Of a DNA stretch of 5,894 nt, positions 1-5,779 are shown piece after piece; position 1 is the first letter of the stretch, and the number at the start of each line of letters is the position of its first letter. Origin of the DNA: Clostridiales bacterium (GTDB lineage Bacteria > Bacillota > Clostridia > Saccharofermentanales > Saccharofermentanaceae). The notes under the pieces are model-generated. The model saw nothing but the letters and a program-made list of their open reading frames with translations, was not told the origin of the DNA and made no database searches. Position numbers and translations under genes: made by a program. The DNA lies in contig JAGAFH010000027.1 of assembly GCA_017612755.1 (NCBI GenBank), forward strand, positions 1-5,894, read 5' to 3'.

Positions 1-916
1 GCAGATGGAGAAGTTCATCGAATTCGGCGAGGGAAAGGCCAAGATGGTCAACAACGCCGACTGGCTCATGAACCTTAACTATATCGAGCTTCTCCGTGAG
101 GTAGGCGCCTGCTTCTCTGTAAATAATATGCTCCGTGCAGAGTGCTATAAGCAGCGTATGGAGAAGGGACTTTCCTTCCTTGAGTTCAACTATATGATTA
201 TGCAGTCCTATGACTTCTACTATATGTTCCAGAAGTATGACTGTAATCTGGAGTTTGGCGGAGACGACCAGTGGAGCAATATGCTGGGCGGTACAGAACT
301 TATCCGCCGTAAGCTGGGCAAGGATGCCCATGCCATGACTATTACGCTCCTTACGGATTCCCAGGGCAAGAAGATGGGTAAGACGGCAGGAAATGCTGTA
401 TGGCTCGATCCGGAGAAGACATCACCTTATGAGTTCTTCCAGTACTGGAGAAATGTTGGAGACCAGGATGTCATGAAGTGCATAAGGATGCTCACCTTTA
501 TCCCTATCGAAGAGATCGAGGAGATGGATAAGTGGGATGATTCAAGGATCAACGAGAAGAAGGAGATCCTGGCTTTCGAACTTACCAAGCTGGTCCACGG
601 TGAGGAGGAGGCTTCCAAGGCAAGGGAGGCATCACATTCGCTCTTCGCAGGCGGCGGTGACGATTCCAATATGCCTACTACAGAGCTTTCTGACTCTGAC
701 GTTCCCGCTGAGGGCATTCAGGTAGCAGATCTTATGGTGGTCATGGAGATCGCCAAGAGTAAGGGTGAGGCTAAGCGTCTTATCCAGCAGGGCGGCGTTA
801 CCATCGACGGTGAGAAGGTGGATGACATCGCAGCAACAGTAAGTAAGGAGCAGCTTTCTGCGGGCATCAAGCTCCGCAAGGGAAAGAAAGTATACAAAAA
901 AGCAGTCATCGTATGA
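1..916 (+). CDS. tyrS: Tyrosyl-tRNA synthetase (TyrRS), 5'-truncated by the window edge
   Basis: This cytoplasmic class I aminoacyl-tRNA synthetase charges tRNA-Tyr with tyrosine using ATP. The reading frame is open from base 2 to the TGA at 914-916, giving 304 visible codons. Bacterial TyrRS is usually about 400-420 residues, so roughly the first 110-120, including the HIGH motif, lie upstream. Counting from the Met at base 5, the tyrosine-site segment GGDDQWSN is at residues 85-92. The KMSKS-type ATP loop is KMGKT at 123-127, a form common in bacterial TyrRS. It is followed by the typical VWLDPEKTSPYEF segment. Residues about 237-303 form the C-terminal S4-like RNA-binding domain, including a VTIDGEKV strand-turn. 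The Met at base 5 is internal, not a start. A GGDEF gene follows after 14 bases. Any T-box or other tyrosine control would lie outside the window. Confidence 0.97.
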   Translation, partial: QMEKFIEFGEGKAKMVNNADWLMNLNYIELLREVGACFSVNNMLRAECYKQRMEKGLSFLEFNYMIMQSYDFYYMFQKYDCNLEFGGDDQWSNMLGGTELIRRKLGKDAHAMTITLLTDSQGKKMGKTAGNAVWLDPEKTSPYEFFQYWRNVGDQDVMKCIRMLTFIPIEEIEEMDKWDDSRINEKKEILAFELTKLVHGEEEASKAREASHSLFAGGGDDSNMPTTELSDSDVPAEGIQVADLMVVMEIAKSKGEAKRLIQQGGVTIDGEKVDDIAATVSKEQLSAGIKLRKGKKVYKKAVIV

Positions 917-930
917 TATAAAGGAATTAT

Positions 931-2067
931 ATGAAGTACATAAAGGGCTTTTTTACACATATAATAAACACCTTTAAGAGACTGGACCGTTCCGGTACCT
1001 GGGAGTCTGAATTTGATGCGGGTATCGCTTTCGGAACCGTTATCTTCTTTGCTATGGCAGGTGTTAACTTTATAGCTTTCATGGTCTCCAGCCTTTTCGT
1101 GGAGCTTCCTTTTACCATGCTCCCCTGGAAGATGGAGCCTGTCCAGAGCGCCCTTTTCTGGTACTTTATAATCCATACTATCTTTTCGACCATTATCTTT
1201 ACCATCTTTGCGGTAAAGCTCTTTGACAATACCATCAACACTCCGGTCCGTGAGATCAACAGTAAGCTCTATAACCTTACCAAGACGGACCTTCCCGAGT
1301 ACATGGTCAACGGTAAGCTCTCAAATCCTTTCAGGAACAGTGATTCCAAGCTCACATGGCACGAAAAGGTCATCTACTACGTAGATACCGCTTCCGCCGA
1401 GAAGTATATGGATGAACTGACGGGATGCTTCAATAAGAAGTACTTCATGCAGAAGTTCTCCAGTATCATGCAGACTGTCCGTATAGCTGACAGCCATAAG
1501 AAGACCAGCGGCCCCAAGACTTACGATCTGGACCAGTATGCAGTATTTATGATCGATATCGACCACTTTAAGAAGGTCAACGACGATTTCGGCCACGCTG
1601 CCGGTGATGACGTGCTCAGGGATGTAGGAAGACTTCTCAGGTCAACAGTAGGTGAGGGCGGTGTCGTCATTAGAAACGGCGGTGAGGAGTTCGTAGTAGT
1701 CTGTTCCGCCAAGTATCCCTTCGATTTCTCCGAGGTGGCCATCAGGATCAATGAGGCCTTCAGAAGGAATATCTCCATAAACGGAAGAAAGATCACCTGT
1801 TCCATCGGTTTTGTATCTTTCCCCTTTACCCATAAGGATGACTTCTTCCTTGATATCCACGATCATGTGGATCTGGCCGATATGGCCATGTATGTATCCA
1901 AGACCCACGGCAGGGACCAGTGGAATGAGCTTAAGCTGGTAAACGAGCCCCCGGAGAAGATCGACAGAAGACTTTTCTGTAACGAGATCGAGTACGGCCT
2001 CAGAAGAGGATTCTTCGTAGTACGTAATGCCAAGGGCGATTTTTCCAATCTTGACCACATGGAATAA
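931..2067 (+). CDS. Membrane-anchored GGDEF protein, probable diguanylate cyclase
   Basis: Probably makes the second messenger c-di-GMP from two GTP at the inner face of the membrane. The protein has 378 residues. Two hydrophobic segments (about 32-57 and 72-95) are separated by a short loop, so there is no sizeable extracellular sensor domain. A HAMP-like linker follows at about 97-122 (TPVREINSKL then DL). The GGDEF domain spans about 158-335: DELTG at 161-165, metal-binding DIDHFKKVND at 209-218, the active-site signature GGEEF at 250-254 preceded by an Arg, SIGF at 291-294, and a late conserved SKTHGR at 323-328. The catalytic signature is intact, so activity is likely. The product-inhibition RxxD site normally five residues before GGEEF is absent (GEGG there). 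Residues 336-378 match no domain I recognise. The ATG at 931 has AAAGGA at 920-925. Its place right after tyrS implies co-transcription. The signal it senses is unknown. Confidence 0.9.
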   Translation: MKYIKGFFTHIINTFKRLDRSGTWESEFDAGIAFGTVIFFAMAGVNFIAFMVSSLFVELPFTMLPWKMEPVQSALFWYFIIHTIFSTIIFTIFAVKLFDNTINTPVREINSKLYNLTKTDLPEYMVNGKLSNPFRNSDSKLTWHEKVIYYVDTASAEKYMDELTGCFNKKYFMQKFSSIMQTVRIADSHKKTSGPKTYDLDQYAVFMIDIDHFKKVNDDFGHAAGDDVLRDVGRLLRSTVGEGGVVIRNGGEEFVVVCSAKYPFDFSEVAIRINEAFRRNISINGRKITCSIGFVSFPFTHKDDFFLDIHDHVDLADMAMYVSKTHGRDQWNELKLVNEPPEKIDRRLFCNEIEYGLRRGFFVVRNAKGDFSNLDHME

Positions 2068-2100
2068 GCTGACAAGTAAAAACACTTGACAGTTTGTTTT
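2066..2100 (+). terminator. Probable Rho-independent terminator after the GGDEF gene
   Basis: The arms 2066-2077 and 2084-2095 pair over 12 positions, with one A-A mismatch (2072/2089) and one G-T wobble (2068/2093). The loop is AAAAAC at 2078-2083. The T-rich tail is G2096 plus TTTT at 2097-2100, following TTT at 2093-2095. It starts within the TAA stop of the GGDEF gene, as expected for the end of a tyrS-GGDEF transcript. The stem is rather A/T rich, so termination may be partial. The right arm also carries the -35 box of the following promoter. Confidence 0.55.
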
Positions 2101-2114
2101 CCCAATAGTATCAT
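2086..2114 (+). promoter_or_regulatory. Sigma-A/sigma-70-type promoter of the ylxM-ffh-rpsP operon
   Basis: A perfect -35 box TTGACA (2086-2091) is separated by exactly 17 bases from a -10 box TATCAT (2109-2114), which matches the TATAAT consensus at five of six positions. Transcription would be expected to begin near G2121, leaving about 38 bases of leader before the ylxM ATG. It is the best promoter match I noticed in the window and lies in the only gap before the SRP/ribosome operon, so it probably drives that whole gene set. The start site is inferred by spacing only. Confidence 0.8.
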
Positions 2115-2158
2115 TACACAGGTATTTTGCGCATCCTTATTTGTGTGGAGGTTTTTGC

Positions 2159-2479
2159 ATGAGATCTGTTGATGAATGCATGCTGATGGATTTTTACGGA
2201 AATCTCCTTACTGAAAAGATGAGAAATACCATGGAGCTCTATCTTGATGATGATCTTTCCCTGTCAGAGATAGCTGACAGCGAGAACATCTCCCGGCAGG
2301 GGGTACACGATACCATCAACAGAGCCAGAAAGCAGCTTCAGAACTATGAGGAGAAGCTCGGCCTGGTAGAGAGGTTTTCCTCCCAGCTGGCCCTTATAGA
2401 TGAAGCCATCAGGCTGATAGATGAAGATGATGCCGAGGGAGCCAAAGCGCTTCTTATGGCACTTAAGACGGAGATATAA
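2159..2479 (+). CDS. ylxM: YlxM-family helix-turn-helix protein (SRP-associated)
   Basis: This is a small protein of 106 residues. A sigma-70 region-4-like helix-turn-helix lies at about 32-64 (LSLSEIADSENISRQGVHDT), followed by a charged, helical C-terminal half (about 64-106). YlxM proteins (UPF0122) are about this length and sit just upstream of ffh in Bacillota. They are thought to modulate signal recognition particle function, though the mechanism is less settled than for Ffh. I chose the ATG at 2159 because GGAGG at 2147-2151 lies seven bases before it. An in-frame TTG at 2141 would put the ribosome binding site inside the gene. The gene ends three bases before the ffh start, and the ffh ribosome binding site lies inside its last codons, so the two are probably translationally coupled. 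Confidence 0.92.
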   Translation: MRSVDECMLMDFYGNLLTEKMRNTMELYLDDDLSLSEIADSENISRQGVHDTINRARKQLQNYEEKLGLVERFSSQLALIDEAIRLIDEDDAEGAKALLMALKTEI

Positions 2480-2482
2480 CAG

Positions 2483-3868
2483 ATGTTTGAAAGCCTTTCG
2501 GCAAAATTACAGAAGATCACTTCCGCCATGCGGGGCAAGGCCCGTGTAACGGAGCAGGATATAAAGGACATGATGCGTGAGATCCGCATGGCTCTTCTTG
2601 AGGCGGATGTCAACTACAGCGTAGTCAAGTCCTTCGTATCCGAGATGACCGAGAAGTGCAAGAATGCCGATATCGAAGGAAGCTTTACTCCCGGACAGCA
2701 GATCGTAAAGATCGTACATGAATCCCTTGTGGAGCTTCTGGGGTCCGGTGAAGAGAAGATCGCAGTCAATCCTTCAGGCTTTACAGTAGTTATCCTTTAC
2801 GGTCTTCAGGGTGCTGGTAAGACTACTACTGCCGTTAAACTGGCTAAGCTTTTGAAGGCAGACGGCAAAAAGCCCATGGTCGTCTCCGTTGACGTCCACA
2901 GACCTGCAGCTGCCGAGCAGCTCAAGGTACTGGCTGATTCCATCTCCATACCCTGTTATATCGATCCCCAGGAGAAGGATGCGGTCAAGATAGCTAAGGA
3001 TGCTATCGAGAAGGCAAAATATATGCTCTGTAACTTCCTTATCGTGGATACTGCAGGACGTACCGTAGTGGACGATGAGATGATGGATGAGCTGAAGCTC
3101 ATAAATAACGCTGTAAAACCTGACGAGAAGCTTCTTGTAGTAGATGCCATGATCGGTCAGGAGGCCGTTAATGTAGCAACTGCCTTTGAAGAGTCCATCG
3201 GAATGAACGGATTCATCATGACGAAGATGGACGGTGACGCCAGAGGCGGTGCCGCTCTTTCCATCAGGAAGATGACGGGAAAGCCCATCAAGTATATCTG
3301 CGTAGGAGAGAAGATCGATGCTATCGAGACTTTCTATCCCAACAGGATGGCAGACAGGATCCTGGGAATGGGAGACGTTCTGTCCCTTATCGAGAAGGCA
3401 TCACAGAATATTGATGAGGATGCGGCAAAGGCTTCCCTCGAGAAGATGATGAGCAACCAGTATTCCCTGGATGATCTTCTTTCCCAGTTCGAGCAGATGA
3501 AGAATATGGGTTCCATGAAAGATCTTGTAAATATGCTTCCGGGCGTGGCAGGCAAGGTCTCAGACGACCAGCTTGAAGGATCTGACGGAGTGATCGACAG
3601 GAATATGGCCATCATCAGATCCATGACCAAGAGGGAGAGAAAGAATCCCGGTATCCTCAACGCCAGCAGGAGAAAGAGGATCGCGGCGGGTTCCGGTACT
3701 ACGGTACAGGATGTTAACCAGCTCATAAGACAGTATGAGCAGACGGCAAAGATGATGAAGCAGTTCAGTAAGGGCGGCTTTAAGCTTCCCAAGGGTATGG
3801 GCGGCTTCCCCGGTGGAAAGTTCCCCGGAATGGGCGGAGGATTCGGCAGAAAGGGCAGATTCTTCTGA
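2483..3868 (+). CDS. ffh: Signal recognition particle GTPase Ffh (SRP54)
   Basis: Ffh is the protein subunit of bacterial SRP. It binds 4.5S/6S SRP RNA and hydrophobic signal sequences on translating ribosomes and docks with FtsY at the membrane, both hydrolysing GTP. The 461 residues are normal length. Residues 1 to about 95 form the helical N domain. The G domain has P-loop GLQGAGKTTT (107-116), DVHRPAAAEQL (137-147), DTAGRT (189-194) and TKMDGDARGG (247-256). The M domain (about 305-461) has the RNA-binding helix-turn-helix with SRRKRIAAGSGTTVQDVNQL (395-414), many methionines for signal-peptide binding, and a Gly/Met/Lys-rich tail. No key residue is missing. GGAG at 2470-2473 serves the ATG at 2483. 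The gene ends with tandem stops TGATAA. ftsY, often nearby in Bacillus, is not in the window. Confidence 0.98.
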   Translation: MFESLSAKLQKITSAMRGKARVTEQDIKDMMREIRMALLEADVNYSVVKSFVSEMTEKCKNADIEGSFTPGQQIVKIVHESLVELLGSGEEKIAVNPSGFTVVILYGLQGAGKTTTAVKLAKLLKADGKKPMVVSVDVHRPAAAEQLKVLADSISIPCYIDPQEKDAVKIAKDAIEKAKYMLCNFLIVDTAGRTVVDDEMMDELKLINNAVKPDEKLLVVDAMIGQEAVNVATAFEESIGMNGFIMTKMDGDARGGAALSIRKMTGKPIKYICVGEKIDAIETFYPNRMADRILGMGDVLSLIEKASQNIDEDAAKASLEKMMSNQYSLDDLLSQFEQMKNMGSMKDLVNMLPGVAGKVSDDQLEGSDGVIDRNMAIIRSMTKRERKNPGILNASRRKRIAAGSGTTVQDVNQLIRQYEQTAKMMKQFSKGGFKLPKGMGGFPGGKFPGMGGGFGRKGRFF

Positions 3869-3923
3869 TAACGTGCATGTAACGCCAAAGGGCGGGGCAG
3901 ATATAAAACAAAAACAAAATTAA

Positions 3924-3938
3924 TTTTTGGAGGAAAAA
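3924..3938 (+). promoter_or_regulatory. rpsP ribosome binding site in a T5/A5 palindrome
   Basis: A strong GGAGG (3929-3933) lies eight bases before the ATG at 3942 and fixes that start over an in-frame TTG at 3927 that overlaps it. The site is flanked by TTTTT and AAAAA, so it could sit exposed in the 5-base loop of a weak five-pair A-U stem. The preceding bases 3901-3923 are A/T rich, which usually favours efficient initiation, as expected for a ribosomal protein gene. Confidence 0.6.
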
Positions 3939-3941
3939 GAA

Positions 3942-4184
3942 ATGGCAGTAAAGATTCGTTTAAGAAGAATGGGTAAGAAAAAGGCTCCTTTTTACAGAGT
4001 AGTCGTAGCTGACTCCCGTTATCCCAGAGACGGCAGATTCATCGAGGAGATCGGTACATACAATCCCCTTACAGATCCTGCAGAAGTAAAGATCGATGCA
4101 GACGCTGCAAAGAAGTGGATCGGCAACGGTGCTCAGCCTACAGATACAGTCCGCGCTCTTCTTAAGAAGCAGGGCATCATCTGA
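3942..4184 (+). CDS. rpsP: 30S ribosomal protein S16
   Basis: S16 is a small primary-assembly protein of the 30S subunit that binds and stabilises the 5' and central domains of 16S rRNA. The product has 80 residues, normal for the family. The N-terminus [20 protein letters not shown] followed by [18 protein letters not shown] (to residue 38) is the classic S16 signature and runs almost without deviation. The C-terminal [13 protein letters not shown] is also typical. A 73-base gap separates it from ffh. I saw no convincing promoter there, so it is probably expressed from the ylxM promoter and boosted by its strong ribosome binding site. The gene ends with tandem stops TGATAA. khpA follows after 18 bases. 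Confidence 0.98.
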   Translation: MAVKIRLRRMGKKKAPFYRVVVADSRYPRDGRFIEEIGTYNPLTDPAEVKIDADAAKKWIGNGAQPTDTVRALLKKQGII

Positions 4185-4202
4185 TAAAGGGAAACTGTTA
4201 AT

Positions 4203-4430
4203 ATGGAACTTTTGACTTATATGGCAAAGTCACTTGTAAACAACCCCGACGAGGTCAACGTTAAGAAGACCGAGAGGGGCAATACAGTGATCTTTGAGCT
4301 TTCGGTCGCACCTGAAGATATGGGTAAGATCATCGGAAAGAATGGCAAGAGAGCACAGGCCATCCGTTCCATCATGAAAGCTAAGTATGTCAAGTCAGGC
4401 AAGCGTGTCGTTGTCGATATCGTCGGCTGA
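4203..4430 (+). CDS. khpA: KhpA (YlqC) small KH-domain RNA-binding protein
   Basis: This is a single KH-domain protein of 75 residues that binds RNA. In other Bacillota and in streptococci, KhpA pairs with KhpB/EloR and affects cell elongation and division through RNA binding. That role is family knowledge, not shown here. The GxxG RNA-gripping loop is GKNG at 45-48, inside VAPEDMGKIIGKNGKR, and AQAIRSIMKA follows as the next helix. The N-terminal segment MAKSLVNNPDEV is typical of the family. The ribosome binding site is AAAGGGA (4186-4192), ten bases before the ATG. The position between rpsP and rimM is the usual one. The Bacillus gene ylqD, which often follows, is absent. The stop codon shares its A with the rimM start (TGATG). 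Confidence 0.94.
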   Translation: MELLTYMAKSLVNNPDEVNVKKTERGNTVIFELSVAPEDMGKIIGKNGKRAQAIRSIMKAKYVKSGKRVVVDIVG

Positions 4431-4966
4431 TGACTGACAGATTCATTATCGGTAAGATAACCGGCGCACATTGTGTCCGGGGAGAGGTAAAAGTCTTCCC
4501 GATCACTGATAATGTGCGCCATTTTAAAAAGCTGAAAAAGGTAGGCCTGGCAGATAACGAAGGCAATATCAAAAAAGAGATGGACATCAGTGCAGTCAGA
4601 TTCGACAGGGGAAACGTCCTCATTAGTTTTGATGGCATAGATGACAGGGACAAGGCGGAACTTCTGAAGGGGAGCTTTATCTCCATAGACAGAAAGGACG
4701 CATCTCCCATCTCCAAGGATGAATTCTATATCGCCGACATGATAGGCCTTACCGTTATTGACGACGAAAGAGGAGAACTTGGTATCGTTAACGAAGTATA
4801 CGAGACCGGCGCCAACTTCATAGTCAGCGTAAAGCGTAAGGGCAAGAAGGACCTTCAGATCCCCTTCCTTAAGGATGTCTGTTACGAAGTGGATATCGAA
4901 GGGAAGAAGATGCTGGTCAGACTTCCCGAGGGCCTTTACGAGATCTACGAGACAAAGAAGAAGTGA
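4430..4966 (+). CDS. rimM: Ribosome maturation factor RimM
   Basis: RimM binds ribosomal protein S19 in the 30S head and helps late assembly of the small subunit. It has 178 residues, close to the family norm. The N-terminal RimM domain is about 1-90, beginning with IGKITGAHCVRGEVKV (7-22). The usual HG of this motif reads HC here (Cys15). The PRC-barrel domain is about 96-175, opening with DEFYIADMIGL (97-107) and including IPFL (144-147) and a closing LPEGLYEIY. The ATG at 4430 overlaps the khpA stop by one base, and no clear Shine-Dalgarno sequence precedes it, so initiation probably depends on ribosomes finishing khpA. A strong nested inverted repeat lies in its codons 12-31. The gene ends one base before trmD. 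Confidence 0.95.
   Translation: MTDRFIIGKITGAHCVRGEVKVFPITDNVRHFKKLKKVGLADNEGNIKKEMDISAVRFDRGNVLISFDGIDDRDKAELLKGSFISIDRKDASPISKDEFYIADMIGLTVIDDERGELGIVNEVYETGANFIVSVKRKGKKDLQIPFLKDVCYEVDIEGKKMLVRLPEGLYEIYETKKK
4463..4520 (+). promoter_or_regulatory. Nested RNA hairpin inside the start of rimM (candidate translational control element)
   Basis: GGCGCACATT (4463-4472) and AATGTGCGCC (4511-4520) form a perfect 10-bp inverted repeat. Inside it, GTG (4473-4475) can pair with CAC (4504-4506), and CGGGGAGA (4478-4485) with TCTTCCCG (4494-4501), with one G-T wobble and loop GGTAAAAG. The 3' arm has an alternative partner: CATTATCGGT (4444-4453) pairs over ten positions with ACTGATAATG (4505-4514), with one wobble, and the two folds exclude each other. 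The pairings are seen directly. A regulatory role is inferred from position and from the known low translation of rimM relative to r-protein genes in the E. coli trmD operon. Confidence 0.4.
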
Positions 4967-4967
4967 T

Positions 4968-5702
4968 ATGAGATTCTCGATCCTCACATTATTTCCGGAC
5001 CAGGTCAGAAACTTCCTTTCCGAGAGCATTACGGGAAGGGCCATAAAGCAGGGCCTTATAGAGCTTGATACCATAAATATCAGGGACTTTGCCGAGAACG
5101 ACTACGGCAAGATCGACGACACCCTCTATGGGGGCATGACAGGTCTTCTTATCCAGTGCGAGCCCGTATATCAGGCTTGGAAGAGTACTTTTGGGAAAGA
5201 CGGGGACAGACCTTACACCGTCTATGTGAGTCCCAAGGGAAAGGTCCTGGACCAGAACAGGGTCATGGATCTTTCGAAGAAGGACCATATCTGTATCATC
5301 TGCGGCCACTACGAAGGTATAGACGACCGGGTCATAAGCGAGATCTGCGATGAGGAGATATCCATAGGAGACTATGTCCTTACGGGAGGAGAGATCGCTT
5401 CGGTAGTCATAGTAGATTCCGTATCCAGGATGGTTGAGGGAGTACTTCCTTCGGAAGATGCTTATACCAATGAGTCCCACATGAGCGGCACATTGGAGGC
5501 ACCCCAGTATACAAAGCCTCCAGTATGGCACGAAAAAGAGGTCCCGGAAGTTCTGAAGTCAGGACCTATGGCCAACATAGAAGAGTACTACCGGATCGCT
5601 TCACTGGTGGAAACCTGGCAGAAAAGGCCCGATATGCTGGATAAATTGACTATATCAGCAGAAGATTGGGAAAAAATGCTTGCATTCAAAAAGTCATTAT
5701 AA
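4968..5702 (+). CDS. trmD: tRNA (guanine37-N1)-methyltransferase TrmD
   Basis: TrmD uses S-adenosylmethionine to make m1G37 next to the anticodon of tRNAs reading CNN-type codons, preventing +1 frameshifts. It works as a SPOUT-class trefoil-knot homodimer. The 244 residues are normal length. The knot that holds the cofactor is well kept: VYVSPKGK (85-92), CGHYEGIDDRVI (112-123), ISIGDYVLTGGE (131-142). Catalytic Arg154 is present. The catalytic Asp169 position of the Haemophilus enzyme is Glu169, a change I recall in clostridial relatives. Other departures are YGGMTGL (54-60) for YGGGxGM, EGVL for PGVL, SGPM (198-201) for SGxH, and YYR for WRR. Start 4968 is one base after the rimM stop. Only a purine-rich AAGAAG precedes it, implying coupling. 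An in-frame upstream extension into rimM is not credible. Confidence 0.96.
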   Translation: MRFSILTLFPDQVRNFLSESITGRAIKQGLIELDTINIRDFAENDYGKIDDTLYGGMTGLLIQCEPVYQAWKSTFGKDGDRPYTVYVSPKGKVLDQNRVMDLSKKDHICIICGHYEGIDDRVISEICDEEISIGDYVLTGGEIASVVIVDSVSRMVEGVLPSEDAYTNESHMSGTLEAPQYTKPPVWHEKEVPEVLKSGPMANIEEYYRIASLVETWQKRPDMLDKLTISAEDWEKMLAFKKSL

Positions 5703-5708
5703 TATACT
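5680..5708 (+). promoter_or_regulatory. Candidate secondary promoter for rplS at the end of trmD
   Basis: TTGCAT (5680-5685) lies 17 bases upstream of TATACT (5703-5708). The -10 matches consensus at five of six positions, but the -35 only at the first three. A perfect TATAAT at 5698-5703 overlaps the trmD stop but has no -35 at a usable distance. Transcription would begin near 5715, just ahead of the rplS leader fold. The surrounding A/T richness makes chance matches likely, so this is tentative. Confidence 0.3.
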
Positions 5709-5728
5709 ATTTCAGCTAAATGGGATGG

Positions 5729-5770
5729 TCCTCTGTCCGACGCGGGGCACGAACATCTGACAGATAAGGA
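5729..5770 (+). promoter_or_regulatory. Possible rplS (L19) leader hairpin covering part of the ribosome binding site
   Basis: TCCTCTGTC (5729-5737) can pair with GACAG (5759-5763) and, across an ATA bulge, AGGA (5767-5770), giving nine pairs. The distal pairs take up part of the Shine-Dalgarno AAGGAGG (5766-5772) of rplS. An alternative small hairpin, GTCC (5735-5738) with GGGC (5745-5748), would free it. Autoregulatory L19 leaders are described in Bacillus-type bacteria, but I cannot show that this belongs to that family. The rest of the 77-base trmD-rplS gap holds no other clear signal. Confidence 0.35.
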
Positions 5771-5779
5771 GGAACTTCA

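Noticed and set aside
2141..2158. In-frame TTG that would extend ylxM by six residues
   Set aside because: The GGAGG at 2147-2151 would lie inside the gene; it fits the ATG at 2159 with a seven-base spacer.
3883..3894. CGCC-AAAG-GGCG hairpin between ffh and rpsP as a terminator
   Set aside because: Only four base pairs and no T tract follows; the operon is expected to read through.
3902..3907. TATAAA as a -10 box for a separate rpsP promoter
   Set aside because: No sequence resembling TTGACA lies 16-18 bases upstream (the region reads around GTAACG).
3927..3941. In-frame TTG that would extend rpsP by five residues
   Set aside because: It overlaps the ribosome binding site itself, and S16 proteins begin at the MAVKIRL reached from 3942.
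4875..4967. In-frame ATG 31 codons upstream of the chosen trmD start
   Set aside because: The extra residues are out-of-frame rimM sequence with no TrmD similarity; the family starts with M-x-F-x-ILTLFP, reached from 4968.
4217..5074. Long open frame of 285 codons on the minus strand across khpA, rimM and the start of trmD
   Set aside because: It is antisense to three clearly recognised genes, shows no recognisable domain, and is best explained as a by-product of their codon bias.
5635..5660. TGCTG...CAGCA stem with one bulge near the end of trmD as a terminator
   Set aside because: It lies inside the trmD coding sequence with no T tract, and a stem this short is expected by chance.
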